In this document: piece after piece, positions 26,474 through 35,765 of the stretch
How positions within the stretch are numbered: position 1 is the stretch's first letter
How the letters are laid out: every line of letters begins with the position of its first letter
Source of the DNA: Verrucomicrobiota bacterium
GTDB lineage: Bacteria > Verrucomicrobiota > Verrucomicrobiia > Methylacidiphilales > UBA1321
Direction of reading: 5' to 3'
Length of the DNA stretch: 64,000 bases
Assembly (NCBI GenBank): GCA_013285645.1
Contig: JABDHJ010000005.1
Coordinates: 1-64,000 of the forward strand
Notes under the pieces: generated by a model
Databases searched by the model: none
What the model was told of the DNA's origin: nothing
Seen by the model: the letters and a program-made list of their open reading frames with translations, nothing else
Translations under genes and position numbers: made by a program

Positions 26474-26998
26474 TTACTCTTTCCCCTCGGAAAAGACCCC
26501 ATCCTTAAGAGTGATTTTGAAGAGCCTGCTATCTAAAGGGCCGTAATTGATTTGAGCAGTTCCGTTTCGTTCGATCCAAAAGTAATTAAGATAGATGCGG
26601 TAGGATTTGCCCTCTTGAAAACTAAAGCCTTTGTTCTTCGCGTTGCGACGGCTCCAATCCGGAAGGTCAATGGACTCCTGATAAAGCTCTCCCGGCGCAA
26701 GAGTTTTGTACACGGGGCCGCATGCATCCCGCGAATCAACAAAACCAAAACGATGCACGACTTGGTCCTCGTCTATGGCCATAAGGATTAAATTATCGTA
26801 CATCGGCACTTGAGCCGCCATCCGGACCATGTACTTCCACGACCGATTCGTAGAATTTTTTAAGGCGTAGACGAGCCGACCACTCTCGATCTTAGCGCCC
26901 AACGAAGCGCCATTGGGCTCGCCAAAATGAAAATCGTCCGCACGGACAACGAAAGAAAATAACCCAGCCAGGAGCAGAGCTATGAACAGGCTCCGCAT
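26474..26998 (-). CDS. secreted protein of unknown function
   Basis: 174 residues with a clean signal peptide (MRSLFIALLLAGLFSFVVRAD). The mature part is beta-rich and has no motif I recognise; two Cys are not obvious as a pair (DACGPV only). It is probably periplasmic or exported. It ends 115 bp from the response-regulator gene and starts 12 bp after rho on the same strand, so it may be read as the tail of the rho transcript. Confidence 0.65.
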   Translation of the reverse strand: MRSLFIALLLAGLFSFVVRADDFHFGEPNGASLGAKIESGRLVYALKNSTNRSWKYMVRMAAQVPMYDNLILMAIDEDQVVHRFGFVDSRDACGPVYKTLAPGELYQESIDLPDWSRRNAKNKGFSFQEGKSYRIYLNYFWIERNGTAQINYGPLDSRLFKITLKDGVFSEGKE

Positions 26999-27010
26999 TT
27001 TATCTCCCGC

Positions 27011-28546
27011 CTACTTATTCTTCACATTCATGGCCATGAGGAACTGAATGTTGTTCTCGGTCTTCTTGACCTTTTCGAGGAGGAGGTTCATGGCCTCGAC
27101 GGGCGATTCTTCGGCGAGGACTTTGCGCAGGGCGTGGATGCGGGGCAACTCGTCGGGGTGATAGAGGAGCTCTTCCTTGCGGGTGCCGGAGCGGGCGATG
27201 TTGAAGGCGGGGTAGATGCGCTGATCGGACAGGTTGCGGTCGAGGTTGACCTCCATGTTGCCGGTGCCCTTGAATTCCTCGAAAATGACGTCGTCCATGC
27301 GACTGCCGGTCTCGATCAGCGCCGTGGCGATAATGGTCAGGCTGCCGCCTTCCTGGACGTTGCGGGCCGCGCCGAAAAAGCGTTTCGGTTTTGCGAGCGC
27401 ATTGGCTTCGACGCCGCCGCTCATGATCTTACCGCTGCTCGGCTGCATGGTGTTGTAGGCACGGGCGAGGCGGGTGATGGAATCGAGAAGGATGACGACA
27501 TCGACCTTGTTTTCGACCAGGCGCTTGGCGCGTTCGGTCACCATCTCGGCGACGGCGACGTGGCGCTCGCAGGTTTCGTCGAAAGTCGAAGCAATGATCT
27601 CGCCCTTGACCGTGCGCAGCATGTCGGTGACTTCCTCAGGCCGCTCGTCGATAAGCAGCATGATGAGATGCGCGTTCGGATTGTTCTCCATGACCGCGTT
27701 GGCGATCTTCTGGAGCAGGATGGTCTTGCCGGTGCGGGGCGGCGCTACGATGAGGCCGCGCTGACCGAAGCCGAGCGGACAGATGAGGTCCATGGCGCGC
27801 ATGGAAACGTCGCCCTTCTTGCCTTCGAGGAAAATGCGGCGATTGGGGAACATCGGCGTGAGCAGATCGAAGTTGGCGCGAACTTCGCCTTCCTTGGCTT
27901 CCTTGCCCTCGATTTTATCGACGCGGGCGAGGGCGAAATAGCGCTCCTTTTCCCGGGGAGTGCGGACGGGACCGTAAATCGTGTCACCCTTGCGCAGACC
28001 GAAGCGGCGGATCTGGGACGGCGTGACGTAGACGTCTTCGGGACAGGTCAGGTAATTGAACCGCGGAGAGCGGAGAAAGCCGTAACCGTCGGGGGAAAGA
28101 TCGAGGACGCCGCCGCTATTGGCCGTGCCGTTCTTGAGGGCGTTGCGCTTGAGGATTTCGCAAATGAGGTCGTGCTTCTTGAGGGTCGAGGCGTTCTCGA
28201 TCTCGTATTCCTTCTTCGCAAAAATCTTGAGATCGCGGGTCGCCTTGGCTTGAAGTTGTTCGACTTCGAGATGAGGTCCGGGAGGAAGCGGCTCGGGGGG
28301 CGGTTCGGCGGGAGTTACCGGTGCTCCGGTGTCATCCAGGGCCAGTTCGCCAGATTGTGTTTTATCGCGGGGAAGAAGTGGGGCGCTTTTTTTAGCGGGA
28401 GGAGCGGCGGGAGCAGCCGTGGCTCCGATTGGCAAATCCGGTTCATCGGCGGGCAGGCCTTCCATCCGTCGAGGGCCATTTCCGCCTCCGCCTTTATGTG
28501 GGCCACGGCGAAAGGGACGATTATTTTGGGGACGACGTTGCCTCAT
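27011..28546 (-). CDS. rho: transcription termination factor Rho
   Basis: 511 residues, longer than the E. coli protein (419) through an N-terminal Gly/Arg/Pro-rich extension of about 90 residues ([19 protein letters not shown]). Then follow the Rho N-terminal helical domain, an RNA-binding cold-shock-like domain ([16 protein letters not shown]) and the ATPase: Walker [13 protein letters not shown], Walker [17 protein letters not shown], with Q-loop and R-loop regions intact. RNA-dependent helicase that ends transcription. Its start overlaps the coaE stop by 4 bp. Disordered basic extensions like this are common outside Proteobacteria. Confidence 0.97.
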   Translation of the reverse strand: MRQRRPQNNRPFRRGPHKGGGGNGPRRMEGLPADEPDLPIGATAAPAAPPAKKSAPLLPRDKTQSGELALDDTGAPVTPAEPPPEPLPPGPHLEVEQLQAKATRDLKIFAKKEYEIENASTLKKHDLICEILKRNALKNGTANSGGVLDLSPDGYGFLRSPRFNYLTCPEDVYVTPSQIRRFGLRKGDTIYGPVRTPREKERYFALARVDKIEGKEAKEGEVRANFDLLTPMFPNRRIFLEGKKGDVSMRAMDLICPLGFGQRGLIVAPPRTGKTILLQKIANAVMENNPNAHLIMLLIDERPEEVTDMLRTVKGEIIASTFDETCERHVAVAEMVTERAKRLVENKVDVVILLDSITRLARAYNTMQPSSGKIMSGGVEANALAKPKRFFGAARNVQEGGSLTIIATALIETGSRMDDVIFEEFKGTGNMEVNLDRNLSDQRIYPAFNIARSGTRKEELLYHPDELPRIHALRKVLAEESPVEAMNLLLEKVKKTENNIQFLMAMNVKNK

Positions 28547-29142
28547 GGGAAAACAATCTGATCAAGTTGACGGTGCAGGGCGGCGGGAGTCCCCTCGCCC
28601 CAAAAAGCGATCGAGGAGCGTGTCATCTTTTCGGCGACGGGCATCTGGCTGGCGAGACGCCGGGAAGCCTCCTCAGCGGAAAAGCCACGGGCCTTCAGCC
28701 GATCGATCTGGACGGCGCGGGAGGCGCCTACCGACCAAACGGCAGAGAACATCTGTTCGAGTTCGCACTCGAAGAGTAGCGGAATCATGACGGCCAAAGA
28801 ATGTGTGGGATGGGTTCGAGCCCGCTCCTCGCGTTCACGTTGCCAGACGGATCGGATGGCGGGGTGGGTTATTTCGTTTAACTTTGCCCGCAGCAGCGGG
28901 TCGGCAAAAACGAGTCTACCCAAGACCTTTCGGTCAATCGACTTGTCCGGTTGTAGAATGGAAGTACCGAAAGCGTCAACCACATTTTTCCAGACCGCTT
29001 CTCCGGGCTTCATCAAATCATGCGCAATTTGGTCGGTATCGATGATGTGCCAGCCTCGTGCGCGGAGGCCTTCTGCGAGCGTCGATTTGCCGCAAGCGAT
29101 GCCTCCTGTCAGTCCTATTTGGTGGTGCGCGGCCATCGTCAA
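28543..29142 (-). CDS. coaE: dephospho-CoA kinase
   Basis: 199 residues. P-loop [17 protein letters not shown] at the N-terminus, then [15 protein letters not shown] and the HPAIRSVWQ motif typical of CoaE, and [13 protein letters not shown]. It phosphorylates dephospho-CoA in the last step of CoA synthesis. It overlaps rho downstream and the pseudopilin-like gene upstream, each by 4 bp. Confidence 0.95.
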   Translation of the reverse strand: MTMAAHHQIGLTGGIACGKSTLAEGLRARGWHIIDTDQIAHDLMKPGEAVWKNVVDAFGTSILQPDKSIDRKVLGRLVFADPLLRAKLNEITHPAIRSVWQREREERARTHPTHSLAVMIPLLFECELEQMFSAVWSVGASRAVQIDRLKARGFSAEEASRRLASQMPVAEKMTRSSIAFWGEGTPAALHRQLDQIVFP

Positions 29143-29576
29143 TGACTCGCTTGATCTTGAATGTCCGGACTGTTCACAACGATGTCGTCCGCCGTATTAA
29201 AGAGTCTATCGGGCCCTGCCGAAATAACCTGCACGCCGGTGGCCCCCTGGAAGTTTATCCGCAGCGGCGTTCCCCAGCGATCAACCATTTCATTGTCCGA
29301 ATCCAATTGGTCTTTTGAGAGTGAAATAAAGGCAATATGACGCGAGTTATCGCCCAGCAAGGCGGCGGTGAGTTTTTGATTATCGTAGGAAGGAGGAAGC
29401 CGGTTGTACTCCGTGAGATAACTTAGGCAGGCGGTCTCGATCATCGACGCCATGGCCGAGTCGTGGTGGTGATTGGCCGTCGCATCAATCGAGTTCATGG
29501 CTTGGGTCACGAGATACATGAAAAATAAGAGGCCGAGAACCAGGAAAGCCAGGGCCAGCTTGATGATGGGTCTCAT
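29139..29576 (-). CDS. GspG-like pseudopilin-related protein
   Basis: 145 residues. N-terminal hydrophobic helix (LALAFLVLGLLFFMYLV), then an extracytoplasmic domain whose end, VDRWGTPLRI and ISAGPDRLFNTADDI, matches the calcium-site region of type II secretion pseudopilins. The prepilin cleavage motif (G|FTLIE) is missing, so it is not a standard pseudopilin; it may be anchored instead. It is first in a tight run with coaE and rho. Confidence 0.65.
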   Translation of the reverse strand: MRPIIKLALAFLVLGLLFFMYLVTQAMNSIDATANHHHDSAMASMIETACLSYLTEYNRLPPSYDNQKLTAALLGDNSRHIAFISLSKDQLDSDNEMVDRWGTPLRINFQGATGVQVISAGPDRLFNTADDIVVNSPDIQDQASH

Positions 29577-29612
29577 ATCTTATACCGGTTCATCCACCGT
29601 CCGGAAGCGGCC

Positions 29613-31211
29613 TTAAAGCGTGGCTACGCGGACCGAAATAATACCAGAATCGGCCTCGATTTCCTTGATCGTCTCCGGTGTGGGCAGGCTGTCGAGATTG
29701 TAGACGCTGAGCGCGGATCCGCTCTCCTCGCCCCGGCTCAACGACATGCTCGCGATGTTGATCTTGTGCTTGGCGAGCAACGTACCGATCCAGCCGACCA
29801 TGCCGGGACGGTCCTTGTTCACGACGATCATAAGGATTCCCTCGGGACTGGCTTCCAGGCTGTGACCATTGAGCCGCACGATGCGCGGATGCACGCCGTA
29901 CAGAGTGGCGCCGACTTCAAATTTCTGGTCGCCCTTGGTCGCTTCCACCGTGAGAAGATCGGTGAATTCACCGCCCTCGACGCTTTTTGTCTCGAGCACT
30001 TTCAGGCCGAGGTTCTGCGCCGCACTGGCTGCATTGACTTCGTTAACCGCGACTTCCGAGACTTGGAAAAGGAGGCCTTTCAAAACGGTACGGGTGATGG
30101 GCACGGTTTCGTTTTCGCTTACCTTGCCAGCGTAGTTGATGGTGAGCGTCTCAAGGCCATGCGGCGCGATTTGGGCGAGCAGACGCCCAAGTTTTTCTCC
30201 GAGGCTGAGGTAGGGACGAATCAGCGCGAGAGTGCGCACATCGACATTCGGCACGTTGACGGCATTAGCGATGATTCCGTTGACCAGGTAGTCCGAAACG
30301 GCCTGCGCGATTTCGATCCCAACGCCTTCCTGCGCTTCAGATGTGGAAGCGCCAAGGTGCGGGGTCAGCACGACGTTCGGCAGTGGGCGGAAAGGCAGGT
30401 CATCCGCGGGCGGTTCTTTCTCGTAAACGTCGAGCGCGGCCCCGCCGACCTGGCCGCTTTTTAGGGCTTCCAGAAGCGCGGCTTCCTCGACCAATCCGCC
30501 GCGGGCGCAATTGACGATCCTTACGCCTTTTTTGCATTGGGCGAGGGTCTTGGCGTTGAGAATATTTTTTGTCTCCGGCGTCATCGGCATGTGGACGGTG
30601 ATGAAATCGGCGCGCGTCAGGAGAAAGGGAAGATCGTCCGCGAGTTCCACTTGGAGGCTGCGGGCTCGGCTCTGCACGAGATAGGGATCATAGGCGATCA
30701 CGTTCATGCCAAAGGCGATGGCCCGACGCGCGACCTCGCCGCCAATCCGGCCCATGCCGACGATGCCCAGCGTCTTGCCGCAAAGTTCCGTGCCTTCGAA
30801 CGATTTGCGGTCCCACTTGCCCGCGACCATCGAGGCGTGGGCCTGCGGAATTTTCCGCGCCAATGAAAGCAAAAGAGAAAAAGTATGTTCCGCCGTTGAG
30901 ATGGTGTTTCCACCGGGTGTGTTCATCACCACGATGCCACGCTTGGTGGCGGCTTCGACATCAACGTTGTCCACGCCTACTCCGGCGCGCCCGATGACTT
31001 TCAAGCGCGTGGCAACCGCGAGAGCCTTGGCGGTGACCTTGGTCGCGCTGCGCACGACCAGCGCGTCGAAATCAACGATTTTGGCGATCAATTCGTCCTC
31101 GGGAATCCCTTTCGCCGATCCAATTTCAACTTCGAATTGTTTGTTCTCCGCCAGAACAGCGATGCCTTTGGGTGAAACGCCGTCAGCGACCAGAATGCGA
31201 TAAATTGTCAC
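29613..31211 (-). CDS. serA: D-3-phosphoglycerate dehydrogenase (long form)
   Basis: 532 residues from GTG 31211, chosen because GGGAG lies 9 nt upstream and the product then starts MTIYRILVADG at the usual point; the frame is open to ATG 31277. NAD-binding GMGRIGGEVARRA, catalytic Arg/Glu/His region (NCARGGLVEEAAL, TPHLGASTSEAQ), an intervening domain and a C-terminal ACT domain (VVNKDRPGMVGWIGTLLAKH) that usually senses serine. First step of serine synthesis from 3-phosphoglycerate. Transcribed as a single gene. Confidence 0.95.
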   Translation of the reverse strand: MTIYRILVADGVSPKGIAVLAENKQFEVEIGSAKGIPEDELIAKIVDFDALVVRSATKVTAKALAVATRLKVIGRAGVGVDNVDVEAATKRGIVVMNTPGGNTISTAEHTFSLLLSLARKIPQAHASMVAGKWDRKSFEGTELCGKTLGIVGMGRIGGEVARRAIAFGMNVIAYDPYLVQSRARSLQVELADDLPFLLTRADFITVHMPMTPETKNILNAKTLAQCKKGVRIVNCARGGLVEEAALLEALKSGQVGGAALDVYEKEPPADDLPFRPLPNVVLTPHLGASTSEAQEGVGIEIAQAVSDYLVNGIIANAVNVPNVDVRTLALIRPYLSLGEKLGRLLAQIAPHGLETLTINYAGKVSENETVPITRTVLKGLLFQVSEVAVNEVNAASAAQNLGLKVLETKSVEGGEFTDLLTVEATKGDQKFEVGATLYGVHPRIVRLNGHSLEASPEGILMIVVNKDRPGMVGWIGTLLAKHKINIASMSLSRGEESGSALSVYNLDSLPTPETIKEIEADSGIISVRVATL

Positions 31212-31373
31212 TCGCCGAGTCTCCCGAAACAGCCTCGAAATGTCAAACTTGAGCGGCACTAATCGCGTAAGCGACATAATTTCAAAATATCTGTAACCGT
31301 CCGACCGGCTACGGAATCATTCTCAGTAAGGGTGCAGTATCCGGCCCTGTTTATTCACCAAGACCCTTTATTT

Positions 31374-32129
31374 ATGAGCGACACCCCTACCCCCACTCCT
31401 GCCTCCTCCACTGAAAAAACCGTTGTCGTCAACAGTGCCCAACTGTGTCGGCTGTGGACTTTCACCTATATCAGTATCGGGCTTAACGTGCTGATCCTGG
31501 CCCTTTTCCTAATCTGCGCGATCGTTCATCACCATGGTCATCACAAGAAGCATCATGGCCGGCATGGCGGATGGCAAGAGAGGGGTAACTTTGGGCGCGA
31601 CGGCGGACAAGGCTTCCATCGCCACGGTGGATGGGGCGGGCAACAGGGTTGGGGCCAACGCGGCGGCTTTGGCGGCAATCGTCAGGGTGGCGGGGGCTTT
31701 CAGGGAGATCGTTTTGGTGGTGGACAAGATGACATGGATAGAGGTCGCGGACCGGGAATGGGCGGAAATCGCGGTCCCGGCATGATGCAGCGCGGTGGTT
31801 TTGGCATGGGTGGCATGAGGGATCGCGGCCAAAATGGCCCTCCCGATCCGGCCAAGATGACCGACATGATGCTCAATCGTCTCTCGACTCAGCTCACCCT
31901 GACCGACGATGAGAAGGCCAAGATCAAACCCATCATCCTGGAGCAAGCCACGCAAATGCAAAAGGACATGGAAGCCCAGCGCCTCGCGAGGCAGAAAGCG
32001 ATGGAAGATACCAAGGCCAAAATCAAGGCGCTTCTTACCGCCGATCAACAGAAGCAACTGGATGCGATACCACTGCCCGGCGAAAAGCCACCGGGCGATG
32101 CGCCGCCTGCGCCTGCCCCGGCTAAATAA
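31374..32129 (+). CDS. Gly/His/Met-rich membrane-anchored protein with Spy/CpxP-like end
   Basis: 251 residues from ATG 31374; an in-frame GTG at 31332 is less likely. A short cytosolic N-terminus, one membrane helix (ISIGLNVLILALFLICAIV), then HHHGHHKKHHGRHGG and about 90 residues of low-complexity Gly/Arg/Gln/Met. The C-terminal 80 residues form charged helices with LTLTDDEKAKIKPIIL and ALLTADQQKQL, the LTxxQ-like spacing of Spy/CpxP periplasmic chaperones. His and Met clusters suggest metal binding. Function inferred only. Confidence 0.65.
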   Translation: MSDTPTPTPASSTEKTVVVNSAQLCRLWTFTYISIGLNVLILALFLICAIVHHHGHHKKHHGRHGGWQERGNFGRDGGQGFHRHGGWGGQQGWGQRGGFGGNRQGGGGFQGDRFGGGQDDMDRGRGPGMGGNRGPGMMQRGGFGMGGMRDRGQNGPPDPAKMTDMMLNRLSTQLTLTDDEKAKIKPIILEQATQMQKDMEAQRLARQKAMEDTKAKIKALLTADQQKQLDAIPLPGEKPPGDAPPAPAPAK

Positions 32130-32184
32130 ATTTCCCCTCGTTCCCAAACACGCACGCGTGAAGGAGTTTGGGAACGTGGGGAAA

Positions 32185-32270
32185 AGGCAACCCGAACTGA
32201 TCCTTCGACAAGCTCAGGATGACTAATGATTTTGTGGGAGTCGGTGAGCTCGCTACGCTCGAGAAAGTAA
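32185..32270. repeat. dispersed repeat, long form
   Basis: Carries the TGATCCTTCGACAAGCTC unit (32194-32225) and a following block ending GCTACGCTCGAGA that is also present at 16720-16765. Nothing else is seen in 32130-32344. Confidence 0.8.
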
Positions 32271-32344
32271 AAGACTCCGCCTAATCCCTAATCCTTCTCC
32301 AAATCAGACATTGAAACCGTAGCGGGGCATGATGGGAAGATTTC

Positions 32345-33535
32345 CTACCTCGCCGTGGCAAAAGCGGATTCGAACAGGATGGCTTCGGCGGCGCGTTTGC
32401 TGGCGCCGGGTCCGCCCAAGGTGGTAACGATTTGCTCCACGCGCCGTTTCATCATCTCGCGCCGTTGCGGATGGTTGAGCAAGTCGAGGGCCTCTTGCGC
32501 CACCGCACTCGGATCGAGATTGTCCTGGATGAATTCCGGCACGATGGTCTCGTTGGCCATGACGTTGATGAGGCTCAGGTGCTTGACCTTTACTACCATG
32601 CGCCCGACGGCGAAAGTCAACGGATGGACGCGATAAACGACAATTTGCGGGATGCCAACCAGCGCACATTCGAGCGAGGCCGTCCCGGATGCGACCAGGG
32701 CCAACTCACAGCGCGAGAGATGGGAGATGGCGTAGCCGATGTTATACTCGAAAGCGAAGTTGGGAGCGGGAAAGCGGGCCAGCATGTCCAGGGCGTATTT
32801 CTGGATGGTCTCGTTAGGCGAAAGGAGGATGAATTTAAGTCCCGGTTTGTTTCGGGCCATGATTCTTGCCGCCTCCCACAGAGGAGGCAGGTGTGCTTCG
32901 ACTTCGGTTCTGCGGCTGCCCGGCAACAACGCGACACAATCGGGGTTCGGCTCGACGGCCTCCAATTTGCGAATTCGGTCGAGCAACGGATGGCCCACCC
33001 ACTGGACGTTGAGTTTTGGCGCCATTTTCGCAAACCACGGCTTCTCAAATGGAAGGATACTGAGAAGCAAATCGATGTCCCGTTGCATGGCTTTGACCCG
33101 ACCTGCGCGCGAAGCCCAGACTTGCGGGCTGATATAATAGATGATCCGCGAGCCGGGCAGTTCCTTCCGCAGACGGGGCGTGAGGCGGAGGTTGAAACCG
33201 GAGCAGTCGATGAGGACCACCGCATCGGGACGCTCCTGCACGGCCAGCTCAATGATCTCATTCTTGAAGCGGCGAAACTTGAGTATCTGCTTCAGTACTT
33301 CGGTCAAACCGAGGACCGCGTGGGCAGTCAAATCGAAGAGCTGTTCCTGACCGGCCGCTGCCATGCGCGGACCGCCCACGCCAATAATCCGGATGAGGGG
33401 ATGCCGCTCCTTCAAGGCGTGAATTAATTCCGCGCCATGGGAGTCCCCGCTGGGCTCACCCGCGACCATGAGAAGGGTCAAGTGGCGTCTGGAAAGGGAA
33501 GACTCGGGAAGTTGCATGTCAAAGACCGGCATCAA
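32345..33535 (-). CDS. lpxB: lipid-A-disaccharide synthase
   Basis: 396 residues. N-terminal MVAGEPSGDSHGAEL is the LpxB signature, with a GT-B fold; YISPQVWASRAGRVKAM and LLPGSRRTEVEAHLPPLWEA are family blocks of the acceptor and donor sites. It joins UDP-diacylglucosamine and lipid X. It begins 3 nt after the stop of the Gfo/Idh gene and ends the lpxI-gfo-lpxB run. So the cell makes lipid A. Confidence 0.96.
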   Translation of the reverse strand: MMPVFDMQLPESSLSRRHLTLLMVAGEPSGDSHGAELIHALKERHPLIRIIGVGGPRMAAAGQEQLFDLTAHAVLGLTEVLKQILKFRRFKNEIIELAVQERPDAVVLIDCSGFNLRLTPRLRKELPGSRIIYYISPQVWASRAGRVKAMQRDIDLLLSILPFEKPWFAKMAPKLNVQWVGHPLLDRIRKLEAVEPNPDCVALLPGSRRTEVEAHLPPLWEAARIMARNKPGLKFILLSPNETIQKYALDMLARFPAPNFAFEYNIGYAISHLSRCELALVASGTASLECALVGIPQIVVYRVHPLTFAVGRMVVKVKHLSLINVMANETIVPEFIQDNLDPSAVAQEALDLLNHPQRREMMKRRVEQIVTTLGGPGASKRAAEAILFESAFATAR

Positions 33536-33538
33536 CGA

Positions 33539-34471
33539 TCAGGTCGTCTTGGCGTTCTGCTGCGCGATCTGTTCGGTGATAAGCATGGCAATTTCCAAGG
33601 CGACTGCGGCTTGCGCACCGCCCACACGAGGCGCCTGGCTGGACCGGGCGCAATCGACAAAGGCGGCCAGTTCAAGCTTCAGCGGCTCGTCCTTCTCAAC
33701 CTTGATTTTTTCCTTGGTAATCCGGGAATCGACCTTGCGATAGATTTCTCCGCTCTGGTCAAAGTAATCGAGTGAAAGATAGGCATCATCCTGGAAGACA
33801 CGTATCTTGCGCACCTTTTCGAAGCTGATGCGGCTGGTCGTGATATTGGCGACGCAACCGTTTTCAAAGCGGATGCGCGCGTTGGCGATGTCCTCGCCCT
33901 TGCTTAATACGGCGGTACCGACCGAATCGATCGACTGAATCGGCGAGCGCACGAGATGCAGCACGACTTCGAGATCGTGAATCATCAAATCGAGGACGAC
34001 ACCGATATCGGTGCTGCGTCCCGGATAGGTGGAGAGCCGGTGCGCCTCGATGAAACGGGGCTTGGTCAGTTTTTCCTCGAGGGCGTTGAGGGCGGGGTTG
34101 AAGCGCTCGATATGCCCAACTTGCAAGACGAGCTTTTTGGCCTGGGCGAGTTGGACGAGTGCCTTGGCCTGCTCGGTGTTATCGGTGATCGGTTTTTCCA
34201 CGAGGACGTGCTTGCCCATCTCGAGGAAGAGCGAGGCGATTTCGTGATGGGTATTGGTTGGCGTGGCGATGGTGGCGGCATCGACCACCTCGGCGAGCGC
34301 CTGGGCCGTCGAGTAGGCCTTCACGCCGTGCCGCTGCGCGACTTTCTGGGCCACATGGGCGTCGAGGTCGTACACGCCCACGAATTCAACACCGGGCAGC
34401 TGCGAATAAATCCGCGCATGTTCCCGGCCAATATGTCCAACTCCCACCACTCCGACTCGTACATTACTCAT
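33539..34471 (-). CDS. Gfo/Idh/MocA oxidoreductase in the lipid A operon
   Basis: 310 residues. Rossmann motif VGVVGVGHIGREHA, then the family marker EKPITDN (Lys of the EKP motif) and an alpha/beta substrate domain. NAD(P)-dependent sugar oxidoreductase. It overlaps lpxI by 4 bp and is 3 nt from lpxB, so it is expected to act on a UDP-sugar in lipid A synthesis. GnnA, which makes 3-amino-GlcNAc for lipid A, belongs to this superfamily, but its aminotransferase partner GnnB is not in the window, so the exact reaction is open. Confidence 0.85.
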   Translation of the reverse strand: MSNVRVGVVGVGHIGREHARIYSQLPGVEFVGVYDLDAHVAQKVAQRHGVKAYSTAQALAEVVDAATIATPTNTHHEIASLFLEMGKHVLVEKPITDNTEQAKALVQLAQAKKLVLQVGHIERFNPALNALEEKLTKPRFIEAHRLSTYPGRSTDIGVVLDLMIHDLEVVLHLVRSPIQSIDSVGTAVLSKGEDIANARIRFENGCVANITTSRISFEKVRKIRVFQDDAYLSLDYFDQSGEIYRKVDSRITKEKIKVEKDEPLKLELAAFVDCARSSQAPRVGGAQAAVALEIAMLITEQIAQQNAKTT

Positions 34472-35307
34472 AAATTTAAAAGAGATTCATCCGCCGCAAA
34501 GAGGCTGATGCCCTCGCGTTCGGCCTGTTCCAATACCAGCTTTCGATCCAGAAGCAAAGTGCGGCGCGCCTCGCAGGCGATCACCTTCACCCCGGCCTCG
34601 CGCGCCCGATCCAGCGTCCGCGTGCCAATGACGGGAACGTCGAAGCGAAAATCCTGGTTCGGTTTGCTCACCTTGACCAGTACAACGTCGCCCTTCCCCA
34701 ATCGCCCGCCCCGTTCCATCGCAGCGTCCGTGCCCTCAAAGGCTTCCACGGCGATCACCGTGCCCTTTTTTACCACGACGCTCTGGCCGATGTCCATGCG
34801 GCTGATTTCCTTGGCGATCCGGAAGCCGAAGGCCACATCTTCGAGTTGCTTGCTGGAAAGCTTGGGCCCGGCGATGCGGCCCGGTTCAGGAATGGCGTCT
34901 TCCATGAAGGTGGTGGCGGGCAATAGCTCGACTCCGGACTTTTGAAGCTCCTCCGCGATGGCAGCGAAAATCGATTCGGCATTGCGTTCCTTGAGTCGCG
35001 CCAAAAGGAGCGCGCCTTTGATGTCAGGCACGAGATCGAAGAGATTTCCGGGAGCGATTTGTCCCGCCATGATGGCCTGGGTGATTTTTTGATCACGGAA
35101 ATATTTGCAGAGGCCGCCCAGTTGCCCGACGCGTAGCTTGGTGTAGTTATCGGCCAGCTTCTCGACTTCCGGCGAGGTCTCCCCCGAAAAGCCGACGATG
35201 GCCAGACGTTTCACGCCGCGTGCCCGCGCCGCCTCAGCTAGCAGGATCGGGTAACGGCCATTGCCCGCGATGATGCCGAGGGAATCGAGAGAGGGAGCGG
35301 AATTCAT
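34468..35307 (-). CDS. lpxI: UDP-2,3-diacylglucosamine pyrophosphatase LpxI
   Basis: 279 residues. IIAGNGRYPILLAEAAR at the N-terminus and QSVVVKKGTVIAVEAFEGTD and GTRTLDRAREAGVKVIACEA near the end are LpxI (DUF1009) family blocks. It splits UDP-diacylglucosamine to lipid X and UMP, replacing LpxH. Order lpxI-Gfo/Idh-lpxB is tightly coupled. Its ATG is overlapped by the stop of the GxxExxY gene upstream, at the edge of an inserted cassette. Confidence 0.93.
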   Translation of the reverse strand: MNSAPSLDSLGIIAGNGRYPILLAEAARARGVKRLAIVGFSGETSPEVEKLADNYTKLRVGQLGGLCKYFRDQKITQAIMAGQIAPGNLFDLVPDIKGALLLARLKERNAESIFAAIAEELQKSGVELLPATTFMEDAIPEPGRIAGPKLSSKQLEDVAFGFRIAKEISRMDIGQSVVVKKGTVIAVEAFEGTDAAMERGGRLGKGDVVLVKVSKPNQDFRFDVPVIGTRTLDRAREAGVKVIACEARRTLLLDRKLVLEQAEREGISLFAADESLLNL

Positions 35308-35765
35308 ACAATTTGGCCACGAAAGAACGCAAAGATCACAAAGAAATGAAGAAATACTATTGGTAATAGATCGGCCAAATTGGCGTTTGAATTTCCGTTC
35401 TTGATATACTTCTTAATTTGGAATTTGTATGACCCAAAAGTGATGAGTAGTCCGTGCTCAAGACCGGTGGATTTCAGGTAACCGAGCAATTGGGCAACAT
35501 GCTCCTCCGCCAATGCCTTGACCGACTTCAATTCCACCACAAGCAGGTTTTCGACGACCAGATCAGCATAAAAATCGCCTAACACCGTCTCATCTTCGTC
35601 TCGAACTTGGACAGCATGTTGCTGCTTCACTTCCAAACCTAGTTTCCGCAGGCGATGTGCCAGAGCATTCTCATATACCTTTTCCATATGTCCTTGACCG
35701 TGATAGACGTGAATGGCATAGGCAGTTTCCCGAACCAGTCCACACAATTCAGGGATGCTCCTCAT
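35304..35765 (-). CDS. GxxExxY protein (PD-(D/E)xK-like)
   Basis: 153 residues. GHMEKVYENAL gives the name motif GxxExxY; the nuclease-like core follows as LGDFYADLVVENLLVVELKSVK (D...ExK), then HVAQLLGYLKSTGLEHGLLITFG. The family has a PD-(D/E)xK fold; its role is unknown. The last 15 codons (HFFVIFAFFRGQIV) are read through the left inverted repeat of the cassette, so the C-terminus was set by the insertion. Start overlaps the upstream gene (ATGA) and stop overlaps lpxI. Confidence 0.88.
   Translation of the reverse strand: MRSIPELCGLVRETAYAIHVYHGQGHMEKVYENALAHRLRKLGLEVKQQHAVQVRDEDETVLGDFYADLVVENLLVVELKSVKALAEEHVAQLLGYLKSTGLEHGLLITFGSYKFQIKKYIKNGNSNANLADLLPIVFLHFFVIFAFFRGQIV

Noticed and set aside
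27134-28561. 475-aa frame antisense to rho
   Set aside because: Rho motifs are unmistakable on the other strand.
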